The position numbers were made by a program, and so were the translations under genes. From Cephalotrichum gorgonifer (Eukaryota > Ascomycota > Sordariomycetes > Microascales > Microascaceae): a DNA stretch of 64,000 bases. The notes under the pieces were generated by a model, which was not told where the DNA came from, made no database searches, and worked only from the letters and a program-made list of their open reading frames with translations. Where the stretch lies: positions 372,001 to 436,000 of the forward strand of contig ONZQ02000010.1 in NCBI GenBank assembly GCA_900312665.1, given 5' to 3'. Shown here one piece after another: positions 22,008 to 34,215 of this stretch (its first letter is position 1; every line of letters begins with the position of its first letter).

Positions 22008-23200
22008 ATGCCCTACGTACTGGCTGGTACCCGAGGGGCTGAGCCCCTTCTGAGAATTATCCCCGTCAGGCCTTCTCTTTGTCACTCCCCTCTTCTTCAA
22101 CGCCTGCAAACACAACAGTCAACACAGCTGCAACGCAGCTTCAGCCGAATTTACAACGACGCCATGGTAGAATTCCCCGAGTCAGTCCACATTGACTTCA
22201 GATCCGAGGAGGAGATACGCCAGAAACTGGGCGAGCTCACGATTCCAATTGTGGGGACGTCGGAGTTCGACGGCCATCTCGAAATACTCCGAGAGCTCGC
22301 AGTACGACTGGGCTCTAATAGTAATGCGGTTCAGAATGCTTTATACCTAGCAAAGGGCTACAGAGACCTTGCGGTCGTTCTGCAGGAGCCGAGCGATATT
22401 GAAGAGCGCGCGTTATACGAAGATATGGACCTCAACATGACGACCGAGTTTCCTCTCGCCATATCGGTCCTCCATAAATCGCTTCGCTTCGCTTCCCAGA
22501 ACAGACGAGATGTCAAGAATACGATTATCCTGGACTCTCGTCCACTACGCTTCCGCGAGCCAAGAAAACGAGAATCACGCAGAATTCGTGACGCGAGGGA
22601 CCGCTATGCTTACGCAGCGCTCAAACAAATGCTGCACATTATTCGCCCAAAAGTCATCTTGGTATGCCAATGCGACAAAGGGGGTGTCTCACTTGGCCTG
22701 CCGGAATACCTCTGCTCCTCAACCGAAAGCACCGGGTTCGTGAAGGCTGTGAAGATGGGGACCGGCCATAATGGCCATGAGTGCCTTACCGTCTCCAGCT
22801 TTCACCCGTCGTCTATCACCCGCGAAGCCGTGGGCCGTAAGGCAGTTGCGCGTCAAGACCTCTTTGATACCTCACTCGTCGTCGCAGTCAACGCTCTGGT
22901 TGGTTGTAAGGTGTATGGGGAGAGCATATGGGCACTACGCAATATGGTTCGTAAGGGCTATCATCTAAGGGAGGCGCTACTTGAGGTGCCGGTAGCTGCG
23001 CCAAGTAACTATGCCTCGCCTCAGCTCATCCAGAGGTTGAAGGAAATAGGATGTTTTCGGGTGAGTAAAATGGTCAAAACTTTTGTGCCTCTCTTCCTTT
23101 TGGCAACTGACATCATTAGGACGAGGAACTTCTCGACGACTACCGAATCGCCGCCATGCGACTTGCGATGCGACCATGCCAGAGCCCACGCGGAGCGTGA
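22008..23200 (+). CDS. Uncharacterised fungal protein with possible mitochondrial presequence
   Basis: Two exons, 22008-23060 and 23120-23200, give 377 residues from the first ATG; an inner ATG at 22164 would give 325. I do not recognise a named family. The first 50 residues are rich in R, L and S and poor in acids, with RSFS near residue 47, like a mitochondrial targeting sequence and cleavage site; alternatively this is a leader and the inner ATG is used. The body has an acidic N-terminal half (FRSEEEIRQKLGELTIPIVG), a basic middle (RFREPRKRESRRIRDARDR), and a hydrophobic strand with cysteines (PKVILVCQCDKGG). The final SSFHPSSITREA and later helices look globular. The frame is long, spliced in phase and evenly coding, so the gene is real. 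No function is proposed. Confidence 0.7.
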
Positions 23201-23351
23201 TCAGTAGGGTCTGGAATTAGACATGGAAGCACGAGTCTAACGGAATTTGATGAGAGCACAACAAAGAAGCTAAGCATGAGGGAAGTTAAAGAGCCTACAG
23301 GCCAGCTAAGGTATGGAACTCCATAGTAGAGATCGCCAGTTGATATACTAT

Positions 23352-24663
23352 CTATGCAGCCTCGTCGTCAATCTCCAAGTTCCCAACAGTAAACTTTTGA
23401 CCCTTCTTGTTGGCATAATCGGTGTGATCATGATAGTTCTTTACCCTCTCCCTGACGTACTGCAGTCCCGTCACTGTGCTCCCCTCCGTCTCCTCCTCCT
23501 CCTTCACCAAACCCAATCTCCTCAGCAGCGGCGATGGCGCGGGCTTGATGTCCACCGTGTCGCCCGGGCGCACGAAGTAGAACAGCCCCTGCCTGTATAT
23601 ATGAGCCTGGTCCTCCGGAGGGCGGATTACCCTGTGCGTCGTCGACTTGAGGTACCCCGCCGACCAGAAGTCCAGCGTATCGCCCACGTTACAGACGATG
23701 CCGTTCTCGACGGGGGGCACGTACCGCCAGTCGCCCTCGGCCGTCTTGATCTGCAGGCCCGCGACGTCCTGGCTCCAGAGAAGCGTGAGGGAGCCGAAGT
23801 CGGTGTGGGCGCGAGACCAGGTGTTCTCGACCTTTGCGTCTTCGGATAGAGGCCGTGGGTGGTATGTCATGTAGCGGACGTGGTCTTCGCTGGGGGAGGT
23901 GTAGGCGTGGCGCGAGGAGAAGTAGTCCTCGGGGAGCTCGAGGATGATGGCGAAGAGGGTGAAGACCTTGCTGGCTAGGTCGAGGGATTTCTAGCCACCG
24001 TAAGAGTTAGTGGTCTTGTGACCGAGTGAGTGCTCATTTATGTGAAAGATAGCTTACCCTTGAGAAGGCTTCTATTTCCTTCCTGAAGGGGGTGAAGAAC
24101 GGGTGGAAGGCCTCGTTGGCGTACTCGGGGATGAACTTGGCGATATTAAAAGATTCGACGTTGTCCAGTACATCTGTGCTCATAATCGTTTTCTCGTGAT
24201 GCTTTCACCCCGCCAAATAATGTTAGTCGCAATTTGGGCCCATCCTGAGTTTGCTCAGGACATCTCGGTGTCCACATACCGCTCTGTAACCAAAGTAATT
24301 CCCCTTGGTAAAGTCGCATCGGTACTTAGGCTGGCCCTTGTCCTCGACAGGGAGGCCGAAGAACCCCTGGCCAATATCATATTGTCTCTCAACTTCCTCC
24401 TGTGTAAATCCGGTATTGATAAGGCTGAAGAACCCCGTCTCGTGGACCTAATTCCATTAGCGCCCCCGTCGGCAAGTGCGCCTCTCACGACGCTTAAATA
24501 TCACACGTACCGCCTGGCGCAGCTCCTCTGCAAGCTCCTGCTTCCCACCCGGCTTATCAAAAGTGCTCAAGTCAAGGACCTTAATATCAGCCCAGGGCAG
24601 CTCGTGCTTCGTCTTCTCGGGCCTACGCCATTTGGGCAGGGAATCTGTGGCGGCAGATGGCAT
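23352..24663 (-). CDS. 2-oxoglutarate-Fe(II) dioxygenase (isopenicillin N synthase-like)
   Basis: Four exons on the minus strand: 24663-24511, 24447-24280, 24201-24058 and 23990-23352, all in phase 0, giving 367 residues. The N-terminal DIOX_N-type domain is marked by VHETGFFSLINTGF. The iron ligands are His217 and Asp219 in AHTDFGSLTLL and His274 in STTHRV. The 2OG-binding Arg is Arg288, but the usual RxS triplet reads RQG here. These enzymes hydroxylate, desaturate or cyclise small molecules with O2 and 2-oxoglutarate in the cytosol; fungal members often act in secondary metabolism or catabolism. The gene is divergent from an MFS carrier across 1.2 kb, which may point to a shared substrate (inference). 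Confidence 0.9.
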
Positions 24664-25905
24664 CTTTGCGGACTTGTATGGGGCAGTGACCGGGGTGTGT
24701 TGGGACCAGGGGTATGATGTGATGCCATGCGAGGAGAACCCGACAGTCGGGATGGCAATAATAAACACCTTGGGGTGTGGGTGTAGGCCGCTTTCGGACT
24801 GGAACCGTTGAGCACGCCATTGACCCGCTTGAATTTTTGTGGAGGGGCCAGGCCGAGGGTATAAGCCGATCATCCGACACACTTGAGAGCTTTCGGATAG
24901 TCTCGCCGGGATTCTCTCTTGATTAGGAAACATCATGTATCATGTCTGGGGTTAGTGGGGTGGGGGAATGAGTAAAATACTTACAAGTTCAATGTTGGCG
25001 GTCGATCTTATCCCGACATCACTGCCGGTGGCATGATTCGGTAGCGACTCCTCCGTTGGCTACTGCGTGGCTTTTGTAACATCTACAAGCCTTGGTAGAG
25101 ATTGACGAAGAGCGCCGCGGCCTGTATCTCTCTCAATACTATGAGTGGCGACGGAAAGGGAAGGGGCAAGTCAATTGGCGTGAATTAACTGTTACTCATA
25201 CCCGGCGTGCCTCCTCGCTAAGATGCATTCTAGCCGGCAACTTGAAGTGTAACCGACGGGTCACTTGCATGGCTAGCTGGAATCATGAAAGATTGAACTC
25301 GATTAATAAACAGAGCCTTGTTCTCACCACCGACCCGTCGGCACTCGGGTAACTACCGCATGTAACAACACACGCCGTGCTGCGGGGGTTCGACATTCGT
25401 AGCTCCAATTGCTTGCCCGAGAAGGATTCTCTTGGCCTTCCGAGTCCGCAGCCAAGAAAGCACGTCATCTCGCAAATTCCGTCCACCCCGGTCGGCAGGG
25501 GAGCGAAAGGGGGGATCTAAGGAAAAGACACCTGGCTCGGCTACTCGTCCATGGATTACTATTCTTCCTTAATTCCCCACGCCGGAGCGTTTTGGAGTCA
25601 TCTGCGCGCCGTTAATAGTGTAATAATCCGGTTACCCGTCGAAAATATGTGGGGCAATTCTCTACCGAATTGGTTTTCGTTCCATGCATGGTGTAAGTGC
25701 GAATTGCCCCGCAATAAGACGTGATCGCGAAGACATCTGTTTAGCGTACCCGTTATCCCCCAATGACACACAACAAATTCTCGCCAGGATTCGAGGCAGT
25801 GACTGGCAGGGGGTTGGTAAGGCCCCTTTAAGAGGGCACCCAGTAGAAGTGTCCGCCTTTGTTGAGGTTGATCAAGCTCACGGGAACCGACCAACATCGA
25901 CCACA
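24664..25905. other. Divergent intergenic region
   Basis: This is the shared upstream region of the 2OG oxygenase (minus) and the first MFS carrier (plus). No gene is supported. Confidence 0.55.
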
Positions 25906-28012
25906 ATGGCCTTAAACTTTCTCAAACAGGGCAAGATCTCCGTTGACGATGGGGATAAGCCGACCCTCAAGAGCGGCCACCGGAAAGTGGATAAGAAGCT
26001 TCTCTTGTGGTACGCGTTCGTGTACCTCATCATGAGAATTCACGTCAGCAACATCAGCAACGCGGCTATTATCAACCTCGAGCATGGGACGGGGATTAAG
26101 AAGCAGCTGGGCGATCTCAGCAGCTCACAGTGGGCTTGGGCGCTGAGCATATTCTACTACCCTTACATGGTTTTCGAGCCCCTGGCGACTTTGGCGCTGA
26201 AGCGGTTTTCGCCTTCTGTGTGGATGAGTCGGATCATGATTACCTGGGTACGTTTCCGTAAACACGTCACTAGGGTATACCAGGTCGAATGGGCTTGGAT
26301 GGCTAGGGGTTTCTTCTAAAACGTGGCTCTAACTTGTATTCAGGGCGTCATCTCCATGTGCCAGGGGGCTACATCGAACTACGCGGGCATATTAGCGTGT
26401 CGTTTTTTCCTCGGGCTGGCGGAGGCCGGGTTTTATCCTGGAGTCTTGTGAGTTATGGAGGTAGCCAGCCAACTAAAACCGGGGCTAACCATTTCATAGA
26501 TACCATCTGAGCTTCTACTATCCGACCCAAAAGCTCCCTCTGAGAATCGTGAGTAACGCCCCACCGTCTTGGTATATAGGATGCCAAGCTCTCCGGCTAA
26601 TGTGACACAGGCGTTCTTTTATGCCTGCGGAATGTTCTCCGGAACTATAAGCGGCTTGTTGGGTAAGTAATAACTCTGATACCCGGTAATCAGAGTTGAA
26701 CGCGGCGTCTGACTCCCTCGTCCAGCATACGCGATATCGTTCATGGATGGCGCCGGTGGTCTTGCTGGATGGAGATGGGTAAGACTTCGAGAAGTTAGCT
26801 AGAGACTGGACCAAGAATAACTAACACCATTCAGCTTTTTATCCTCGAGGGCATCCCTGCGATTCTATGCGGCATATACACGTTTTTCTACCTCCCTAAC
26901 TGTAGGTTACACTGAATCTAAACACCAAAATGGCCACTAATGTCCCGCAGATCCTGACACCGACAAGTTCCTAACCGAGCCCGAGCGGGAAGCCATCCTG
27001 GCGGATCTCCCTGAGCAGGCCCCGACGATGACAGCCAAGACGTTCAACCTGGAGCAGATGAAGAGCCTTCTGCGCGATCCCACATTCATCCCTTTCCTCA
27101 TGATCTGGATCACCCACGGTATCGGCGGCTGGGGCATCACGTTCGTCCTCCCTTCGGTGATTTACGAGCTGGGAATCTCGAACACGGCGATTTCCCAGGT
27201 GATGACCATGGTATGTCTCTATGTCTTGACGTCTATCCGGCGTTTCTCGCAGAACTAAACTGCTAACGCAGCCGTTCGCAGCCGCCCTTCACCCTTGTCT
27301 TCGTGATCCTCTTGACGCTAGCCTACTTCATCCATACCGGCCGGCTCAACCTGTGGGTCGCGGGCTTGGGCGTCGAGATCGTCCAGATCATCTGCTATAT
27401 TCTCCTGATTACCATTAAGAAACCCGTTGCGAAGTACATATTTGTCATGATTGCCACGGCGGCTTCGCAAAGTTTCTTTGCCATTATTTGGCCAGGTAAG
27501 GATGGGCGAGGGGTCTGGGGTTTCGCTAGAATTATTGCTAACTCAAACCCCAACAGAGCGGATCCGGGCTGCGAGAGGAACGACCTCGGCGGCGCTTGCT
27601 ATCGGCATCACAAACGTATGCTTCCCAGTTTTCCCCTTTTGAATGCCTTTAGTCCCATCCATGCATATCTGGATACTACCGGGATACTAACCTTACATCC
27701 AGGCCTCTTGCCAACTGATGGGAATAGTGGTATGTATCCGCCCCAAGTGGGAGACCAAATCATGAGAAGCGTTGCTGACAGCTGTCGCAGGGTCCGCAAA
27801 TATACCAGTCCAAGTTTGGCCCTACCTATAGAGTGAGTTTCTCGGCCTCGATTGGCATTCTGTCTGCAACAGTGGTCTCTGTCACCACCGCGTGGTACTT
27901 CGTAGTAAGGGAGGATAAAAAGAGGCAGGACACCTATGGGGTAGAGTCAGGCGTGTCAGACACAGATGCTGCCAGTAAAAGGGAGGAAAGGATGCCGGAG
28001 GCTAAGGTGTAG
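25906..28012 (+). CDS. MFS transporter, Dal5-like anion:cation symporter family
   Basis: Eleven exons (25906-26247, 26344-26447, 26500-26548, 26611-26662, 26726-26778, 26835-26901, 26951-27210, 27282-27495, 27557-27615, 27703-27729, 27791-28012) give 482 residues; every junction preserves frame. The protein has the ACS-family layout: a cytosolic N-terminus (KVDKKLLLWYAFVYLIMRIHVSNISNA), the motif GxxxCRFFLGLAEAGFYPGV, YYP(T) plus a central loop with PDTDKFLTEPER, and two sets of six membrane helices. Relatives import organic anions such as allantoate, nicotinate, pantothenate or tartrate with cations. A potential donor GTGAGT in the last exon is left unspliced because the frame runs on to a normal C-terminus. 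The substrate is unknown. Confidence 0.9.
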
Positions 28013-28433
28013 GTGGGCGAGTCTTAGATTCTTAAATTTTCCATCAACCAGTGGTTCATTGAATAAGTGTTGTTTAGAGCAAGAAACTTCAGCACAGTCC
28101 TGATGGGGAACCAGCTCCTTGTGACAAGTCTCCTAGCGGGGGACATACAGTTAAGGAATTAGCACGTTCACCTGTGGCTGACAAATGGCGGGGTATTGTG
28201 CAGCTTATGCCACTCCCGACAGATGTTGCGCCACTTACGACTACTAGTCCTCTAAGACATGAATCATGTGGCCATGGACACATGTAATCAATTTCATCAC
28301 TGGTGAACATCTCTCTTCCTTAACTTCGCCGACCGTACCTATCATCGCCGGCCCCCTACCAATTTGGCCCTCCACGTTTTTATTTGTCGCCCTATCTCAC
28401 AGGTATTTTCTGCTTAACCTTCGCCAATCAATC
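28013..28433. other. Intergenic region upstream of the APC permease
   Basis: The MFS and APC genes are in tandem on the plus strand. An upstream in-frame TG-containing stretch (from 28266) extends the open frame, but its sequence is unlike permease N-termini, so it is taken as leader. Confidence 0.55.
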
Positions 28434-30250
28434 ATGTCACCTTCCGACCTTCCAGATGAGTCTCAGGCGCCACTTCTGGCGGGCAACCAGGAACACGATG
28501 GAGTTGGTGCCACTGAGCGCGAGTATGGGACAGCCACGGCTTCCGCACCGCCATCAACACTAGAGCAGGGGACATTTGCCCGTAATCTCGGAACCATCGA
28601 GGCCTTTGGCATCATCATTAGCATAGTCATCGGAAGCGGCGTCTTCACGTCCCCAGGCGCCATCGACACGAATGTCCCTTCGCCCGGAGTGTCCCTACTC
28701 ATATGGCTGATCGGTGGCGTTCTGGCTTGGACGGGAGCGAGCACGCTCGCCGAACTAGGAACGGCAATTCCGGGAGAGGGTTTGTCCCCCAAGCCATTGT
28801 GAATTCTTGACCACTGGTTTAGTTAGCGCGTCTCTAACAACTATTACACCAGGAGGCATCCAGCCATATCTTCAGTACATATTTGGCAACGTCTTCGGCT
28901 TCTTGGCGGCATGGACCTGGATCGTCGCCGTCATGCCCGCGACCCTAGCCATCCTCAGCATAGTCTTCATCGAGACTATCTACACCGCTGCAGGCATTAC
29001 CGACCAAGCGGCTACTCTCGGGCACAAGATCCTATCCGTCTTCGTCATATTCGCCATAACCATCGCAAACTCCCTTAGCACCAAGGCCAGCACGCGTCTC
29101 AACAACTTCTTCGTCGTGACCAAGTTTGTTGGCATTCTTGTCGTAGCTATCGCTGGTCTCGCGGTGGTAATCTTGCACCTGGCAGACCCTGAGCGGAAGG
29201 TAGGAGGGCCGGACTGGTTCAACAAGCCGTGGTTTAAGTACAGGAATAGTGCCAATTCCGACGGCAGTGAGACCGACTGGTCGCGCTTGAGCCATTGGGA
29301 GATTCTTGGACATCTATCAGCGGCGCTGTACGCTGCGCTATGGGCTTACTCTGGGTGGGACAAGGTGAGCGTTTTCTTCTTTACATTCTCCCCTGGGCTT
29401 CCTTGAATGGTGCTAACGTTGATGATTTTCCTAGGCTATTTACATTTCCGCTGAGCTGTCCAACCCGGTCCGACAGCTGCCGCTCGCTATCAGCACCGCT
29501 ATCCCGACCATTATCCTATCCTTCCTTGCCGCCAACGCGGCGTACTATGTGCTACTGCCTTGGAGTGTCGTGGCCACCACGGACAGCGTCGCAGTGGTAA
29601 GAATCAAGCCCTCTCTATAGAACTTACAGTCCCACATGGCTAACCATACTATCTAGACATCGATAACCCGACTTCTAGGGTCTACCTTTGGAAGTTTAAC
29701 TGCTGGCCTCATATGCCTTGTTATAGCAGGCTCCCTACTGGGCAACTCCTTCGTGGCTAGCCGCATGACTGTCGCAGCAGGGAACAAGAAATGGCTCCCG
29801 GATGTATTTACCGTCATCGGCCGCGTCGGTACAAGGTCATCAATCCCAGACGAAACCGCGTCAGCGGCCGGTGACGACAACGACGACGAAGCCTCCGAGC
29901 TGCCGAAGCCGGACGCTTCAGACGCCCCCATAAACGCCCTCCTTCTCTCGGCTGTCTTATCATCTCTCTACATCCTCTTTGGGGACTTCCGCTCTCTGCT
30001 AACCTTCAACGGCCTTGGTGAGTATACATTCTTCTTCCTCACCGTGGTGGGTGTAATCGTCCTGCGGATCCGCGAGCCAGGTCTGCGACGTCCGTATAAG
30101 CCACATGTTGCCGTCCCTGCGGTGTTTGCCGTCGTAAGCGGGTTTGTGGTTGTGCGAGGGGCAGCGTTTGCGCCAGTACAGGCTGGGGTGCTAGTTGCGG
30201 TTTGGGGGCTTGGGTTGCTGTTCTACCTGGCGAGGAGGTGGTGGTTTTAA
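28434..30250 (+). CDS. APC-superfamily amino-acid permease (L-type/MUP-like)
   Basis: Four exons: 28434-28779, 28853-29364, 29435-29596 and 29657-30250, giving 537 residues. After a hydrophilic, acidic N-terminus come twelve likely membrane helices. Diagnostic stretches are the first helix IIISIVIGSGVFTSPGAI with its broken GSG motif, WTGASTLAELGTAIPGEGG, the YSGWDKA-YISAELSNPVR segment around helix 6, and GNSFVASRMTVAAGNKKWLPDVF. These match fungal L-type/high-affinity methionine permeases of the LAT branch. A long acidic cytosolic loop (about 450-475, rich in D and E) is unusual. The start at 28434 is chosen because MSPSDLPDESQAPLL is typical; an upstream extension is unlikely. Import of a neutral amino acid at the plasma membrane is inferred. 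Confidence 0.9.
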
Positions 30251-30485
30251 TCGACGCCTAGGTCGATGAACCTAGTGGTATGTCATCGGCGGGTATTGAG
30301 GATAGCGCCAGTTACAAGCTGTTGACTGGTCGCTGTCGACGGTGGGATACGGAGGGGTACCATTTCATTGAAGTTAGGAATGAGGCATACTGCCCACCTA
30401 TAGAGTGGCGGTACGCGATAGAAATACTAGAGTGCGCGTTTACCGTGTATCTCGGACCCGGGACATTTCTTGTTTATAACTGTAT

Positions 30486-32291
30486 CTAGAGACTGATGGA
30501 ATCTGGCCCCACCATGGCCCAATCTCCATCCTCGTCCTCGCCTTTCTGCTCAGATGCCTTACTTCCCCCCCTACTATGATCGCCGCCCTTATCATTTGTA
30601 GGCGGCTTATACCTTCTCAAATTCTCGTAAGCCCAAATCAATTCCTTACTCAAGACGGGAGGAATCATCCCCTCTCCCGTCAGAGTTCCAAGCCCCGCAA
30701 TGTCAAACAGGCCTCCCAGGTACTTCAGGTTCTCACCCGTTTCCCACGGGATATCATGGAATCTCTTCCTGTCCCTCTTAGTCCTCGCCTCCCTCTCCCT
30801 CTCCCACCGCTCCTGCTCCTGGACCTGAGGCAGCTGCGCCGAGGCCCTCCCTGAGAAGAGCCGGGCGAGCGCGATGGCCTGGTACTCGAAGCTCCTAAAC
30901 GTCAGCGCCCGCGGGAGCCCGACGATGCCCAGGTTCTCGAAGTCCTGGAAGAACGTGTGCCAGTAGCCCTTCACTATCTTCTGGGACGCGTAGTCCCACA
31001 GGGGCCGCCCGTTGGCTTTTTCGTTCCAGAAGGGGAATGACGGCAAGTACCCGGTGCAGTAGATGACGTGGTCGACGTCATCGAGGTACGTGCCGTCCGC
31101 GAACACAATTCTGCCGTCAGATCTATACTCTTCGATGATGGGTTTCCACTCTATTCCGTCGGGGGCCGTGTCACCATCCCATCTAGACTTGGACCTCCGG
31201 GACTGGTATACTGGTAACTGGGCAGACCCGAGCAATTCCTTTGTAATGTCGATGCCGGAAGCGGAGTTCCCGATGACGAGAACTTTTTTGCCTGAATAGG
31301 GCAGGGGTGACCTATATGGCTTAGAGTGCGTTACCCGACCCGGGAAGCGCTGGATGTACTCGTCAAGCCCCTTTACCCTCGGGACCTAGTGGGGATTCCG
31401 TTAGATGCCTTTACACGAAATCGGAGTCGATAGAGGAAGGCTACATACATATGGAACGGAGTAATGCCCATTCGCCAACACAACAGCATCAAACGTCTCT
31501 TCCCACCAAACGTCCGCCTTCCGAAGGGGGTCGTATTGCCGAAGTGTCAGCTTCCATGGCGGCGACCTCCCCGCTGTCGCTGTTGGGGGCTGTCTCGACA
31601 GGTCTTCCACCGTCGTATTCAGGACGAGGAAGTCGTCTGCATGGTGGGACGAAAAGTAGTTCTCCACGTATTGACGGGGGATGTAATGAGGTGCGAATGG
31701 CCCGTAGGCGAACTTCAGGTCCGAGAAGGACATTGCGATGTCTGGGACATTCGTCCTAATTTGTTTTTAGGGAACGTGTTAGTATGTTGAGCTGACCAAT
31801 ACCAACGGACGCTCCGCTTACATCAAGGACTCATAGACCGGCGTCTTGGAAAACCGCTCCTGTTGGCTTGGGGCTGTGATGGCCGGTAGACGATCCGGCA
31901 AGTCTAGGGGTGGATCGATGTCTAGCGGTAGTTTCCCCGGGCGAAGATGAAGAGGTACAGATCCTGGATCCCGATCGTAAATCCTATGCGATATCGCCAG
32001 TCGGATTAGGCGGAGGCTCACTCGGCGTGGGATGTGTGGGGGCTGTAAGTTACCATGTCCCCCCTGCCGTCTCCCTGCGCTCAAAAACACGAATGTGGTC
32101 AAAGTACTTTTCAGCCTCAAATGCAGCGGCTGTGACCGCCCCTAGAATTCCAGAAAGAATGATAACATGGTTAGCCCGCTGGCCTCCAGAAATCTTGTCC
32201 AGGCAAAGTCAATATCATTGCCGAGAAGGGTCTTACCGGCCGGTCCAGCGCCGATGATGGCCACGGACTTGATGATTTTCTGTCCGCCCAT
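30486..32291 (-). CDS. Flavin-containing monooxygenase
   Basis: Five exons on the minus strand: 32291-32237, 32141-32054, 31983-31822, 31755-31449 and 31385-30486, giving 503 residues. The FAD site is GAGPAG at 14-19. The FMO fingerprint F-x-G-x3-H-x3-Y is intact at 218-228 (FPGRVTHSKPY). The NADPH site is GNSASG at 243-248. CTGYLPSFPF is the usual late motif. Such enzymes oxygenate N- or S-containing small molecules. The C-terminal 60 residues are charged and probably disordered. It converges on the APC permease, their stops being 236 bp apart. No partner is evident beyond the nearby PHBH-type hydroxylase on the same strand. Confidence 0.92.
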
Positions 32292-33039
32292 TCTCGGTTT
32301 CTTTAGTCTATCATTGTACCCCTCTATTGACTTTCTAGCACCTCTAAGACACATTACTCTTCACCTCTTATATGGTACTACGGAGGTTGATTCGCCATTC
32401 TACTTTTGCATTTCACCATCGCGTTATCACGTGATGGCCTATCAGCGTCGCCCGTCCGCTTACAAGTACTCGGCAAGTGTTCTCATAATGCATGAGAATG
32501 CAACCCTTGCTTAGTTGAACAATGGAACGGCGTGGGGGGAGACGAAGGTCTTTTTGGTTTAGCTGCCATGGCGGTAATCCTGCCGATGTGCCGATGTGCC
32601 GTGAGACCAAGAAGGAACAAACGGGGCACGGTCAGCCACAGGCAATAGTGGGCATATTGAGATGGATGGCAGGGTGTAGGCACTGTGCTATGTCGAAACT
32701 AGTGTGAAACTTGTCAATGATCCTCACGGCTAGTAGTGATTAGCCACATACCTACCCTTACTTCCCCATTGCTGGGGGTCACGGTACACGGGACTGCTAG
32801 GTGGATATTTACATGAATCGAAAGCAGTCCGAGGTGGCTACCCAGCAACGGATACTCTAAATCGTGCACAGGCTTCTCCGATTTCAACCATCACAGAAAC
32901 ATTTCTCCAGGATTCTGAGCTAATAACGACTCCGTTGGTAAGCCTGGTGAAGTCGGGGTTTAATTTATTGCATGATCATTAGGGATGCTGGTGCACCCTC
33001 GCAAGACCCAACCGGACTTGACCACTATCCTATGGCATC
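32292..33039. other. Tandem intergenic region
   Basis: Promoter region of the flavin monooxygenase and 3' flank of the next minus-strand gene. Nothing else is supported. Confidence 0.55.
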
Positions 33040-34215
33040 TTAAACTTGAGGGCTGGTCTCCTCGTCGATTTTTATGCCAAATGCCTGGACAGCCGTACCA
33101 TAACTCTGCCTGACAGCCTCACTGGCGTAAGACCTCATCTCCTTCTCATAAGCGGCCGTGACGCCCGGCTTGTAGCCACCAGCTTCACGCAACAACCTGC
33201 CCAGCAACGCGGAATCCCGAACGGCTGTGTTGGCCCCGATTCCTCCCGCGGGGGTCATCGAATGGGCAGCATCGCCGATGATAGTGACGCGAGGCTCATT
33301 GGGCCACTCCGGCACCCCCGACGGCGTCGAACATGTAATCTTCCAGAACGCAGCCTCCCACTCGTTCATCTCGTCAAACAGCGGCTTGAAGCGAGGGTGC
33401 CAGTTCTTCGTGAGCGACTTGGCGACATCTGCAGCCTGCTTGCCTACGATGCTAAAGTCGTCGTTGGGCGGGCGGATCACGCCTGGCTCGCTCCCCATAG
33501 TCCAGCCGAGTTGCGCGTTGGGATCGTCCTTGTCGCCCGACCGCACATTAGTGATGAGGAAGACCGCGCCGTCTGGGCCCGTATCGTCCCGTATCCTAAA
33601 GACGCCTTCGCCCAGGCCCTTGAACGCCGTGGATGGTGCCTGGCCGTGTATGCCCCTGGCGGCGGTGTCGTAAACCTTGATCTTCCCTCCGGACACCTGC
33701 TTGGCGATTTTGGAGTAGATGCCCTCCCCGCCCACGAGCATCGACCCTTCGACTGACCTGGTGCCGTCGGCGAATATCGCCTTCACGCCGTCTTCGGTCA
33801 GTTCGTATCCCGTGACGTGTTTCGACCACTCAATATGCTCTTCGAAGCCCTCTGCAAAGACCCTGCGCATGTCTCCCCGCGCTATGCCGACAACCTTGCC
33901 GTCGCGCGAAGACAGTCTCTCCGGTACGACATGCTCGGTCTCCTCTCCGGTGACAGCATCGAATGCGACGAACCCACTGCCGCCCGTTTTACCGCACGTG
34001 TCCCAGAACTTCGCCCACAGCGGAGGCTCGAGAACCGATTCGATAGCATCGAGTCCTTCGTCTGATAATCGCAGCCGGTATCCCTGGGCGCGGAATACGA
34101 ATGACGCATCGCGCTCGAAGATCTTGAAGGGGATCTTGGACGACCGCAGGGACTGTGCAAGAAGCAACGAGGCGAGGCCGGCGCCCGAGATCAAGATTGG
34201 TTTAGTGGCTGACAT
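33040..34215 (-). CDS. FAD-dependent aromatic hydroxylase-like monooxygenase (PHBH fold)
   Basis: A single exon of 391 codons. The dinucleotide-binding start is ILISGAGLASLLLAQSL (GAG at 11-13) with an acidic end ERD. The late FAD/ribityl motif is GDAAHSMTPAGGIGANTA beginning at Gly314. Both fit the p-hydroxybenzoate hydroxylase/salicylate hydroxylase superfamily, which uses NAD(P)H and O2 to hydroxylate aromatic or related substrates in the cytosol. The middle DG-type motif reads VGGEGIYSKIAKQ, with GE in place of the usual GADG, which is uncommon. The length of 391 is near the family norm. The substrate cannot be told from sequence. Confidence 0.88.
   Translation of the reverse strand: MSATKPILISGAGLASLLLAQSLRSSKIPFKIFERDASFVFRAQGYRLRLSDEGLDAIESVLEPPLWAKFWDTCGKTGGSGFVAFDAVTGEETEHVVPERLSSRDGKVVGIARGDMRRVFAEGFEEHIEWSKHVTGYELTEDGVKAIFADGTRSVEGSMLVGGEGIYSKIAKQVSGGKIKVYDTAARGIHGQAPSTAFKGLGEGVFRIRDDTGPDGAVFLITNVRSGDKDDPNAQLGWTMGSEPGVIRPPNDDFSIVGKQAADVAKSLTKNWHPRFKPLFDEMNEWEAAFWKITCSTPSGVPEWPNEPRVTIIGDAAHSMTPAGGIGANTAVRDSALLGRLLREAGGYKPGVTAAYEKEMRSYASEAVRQSYGTAVQAFGIKIDEETSPQV

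Noticed and set aside
28266..28433. N-terminal extension of the APC permease
   Set aside because: The added residues include hydrophobic stretches unlike permease N-termini; the ATG at 28434 gives the usual acidic start.
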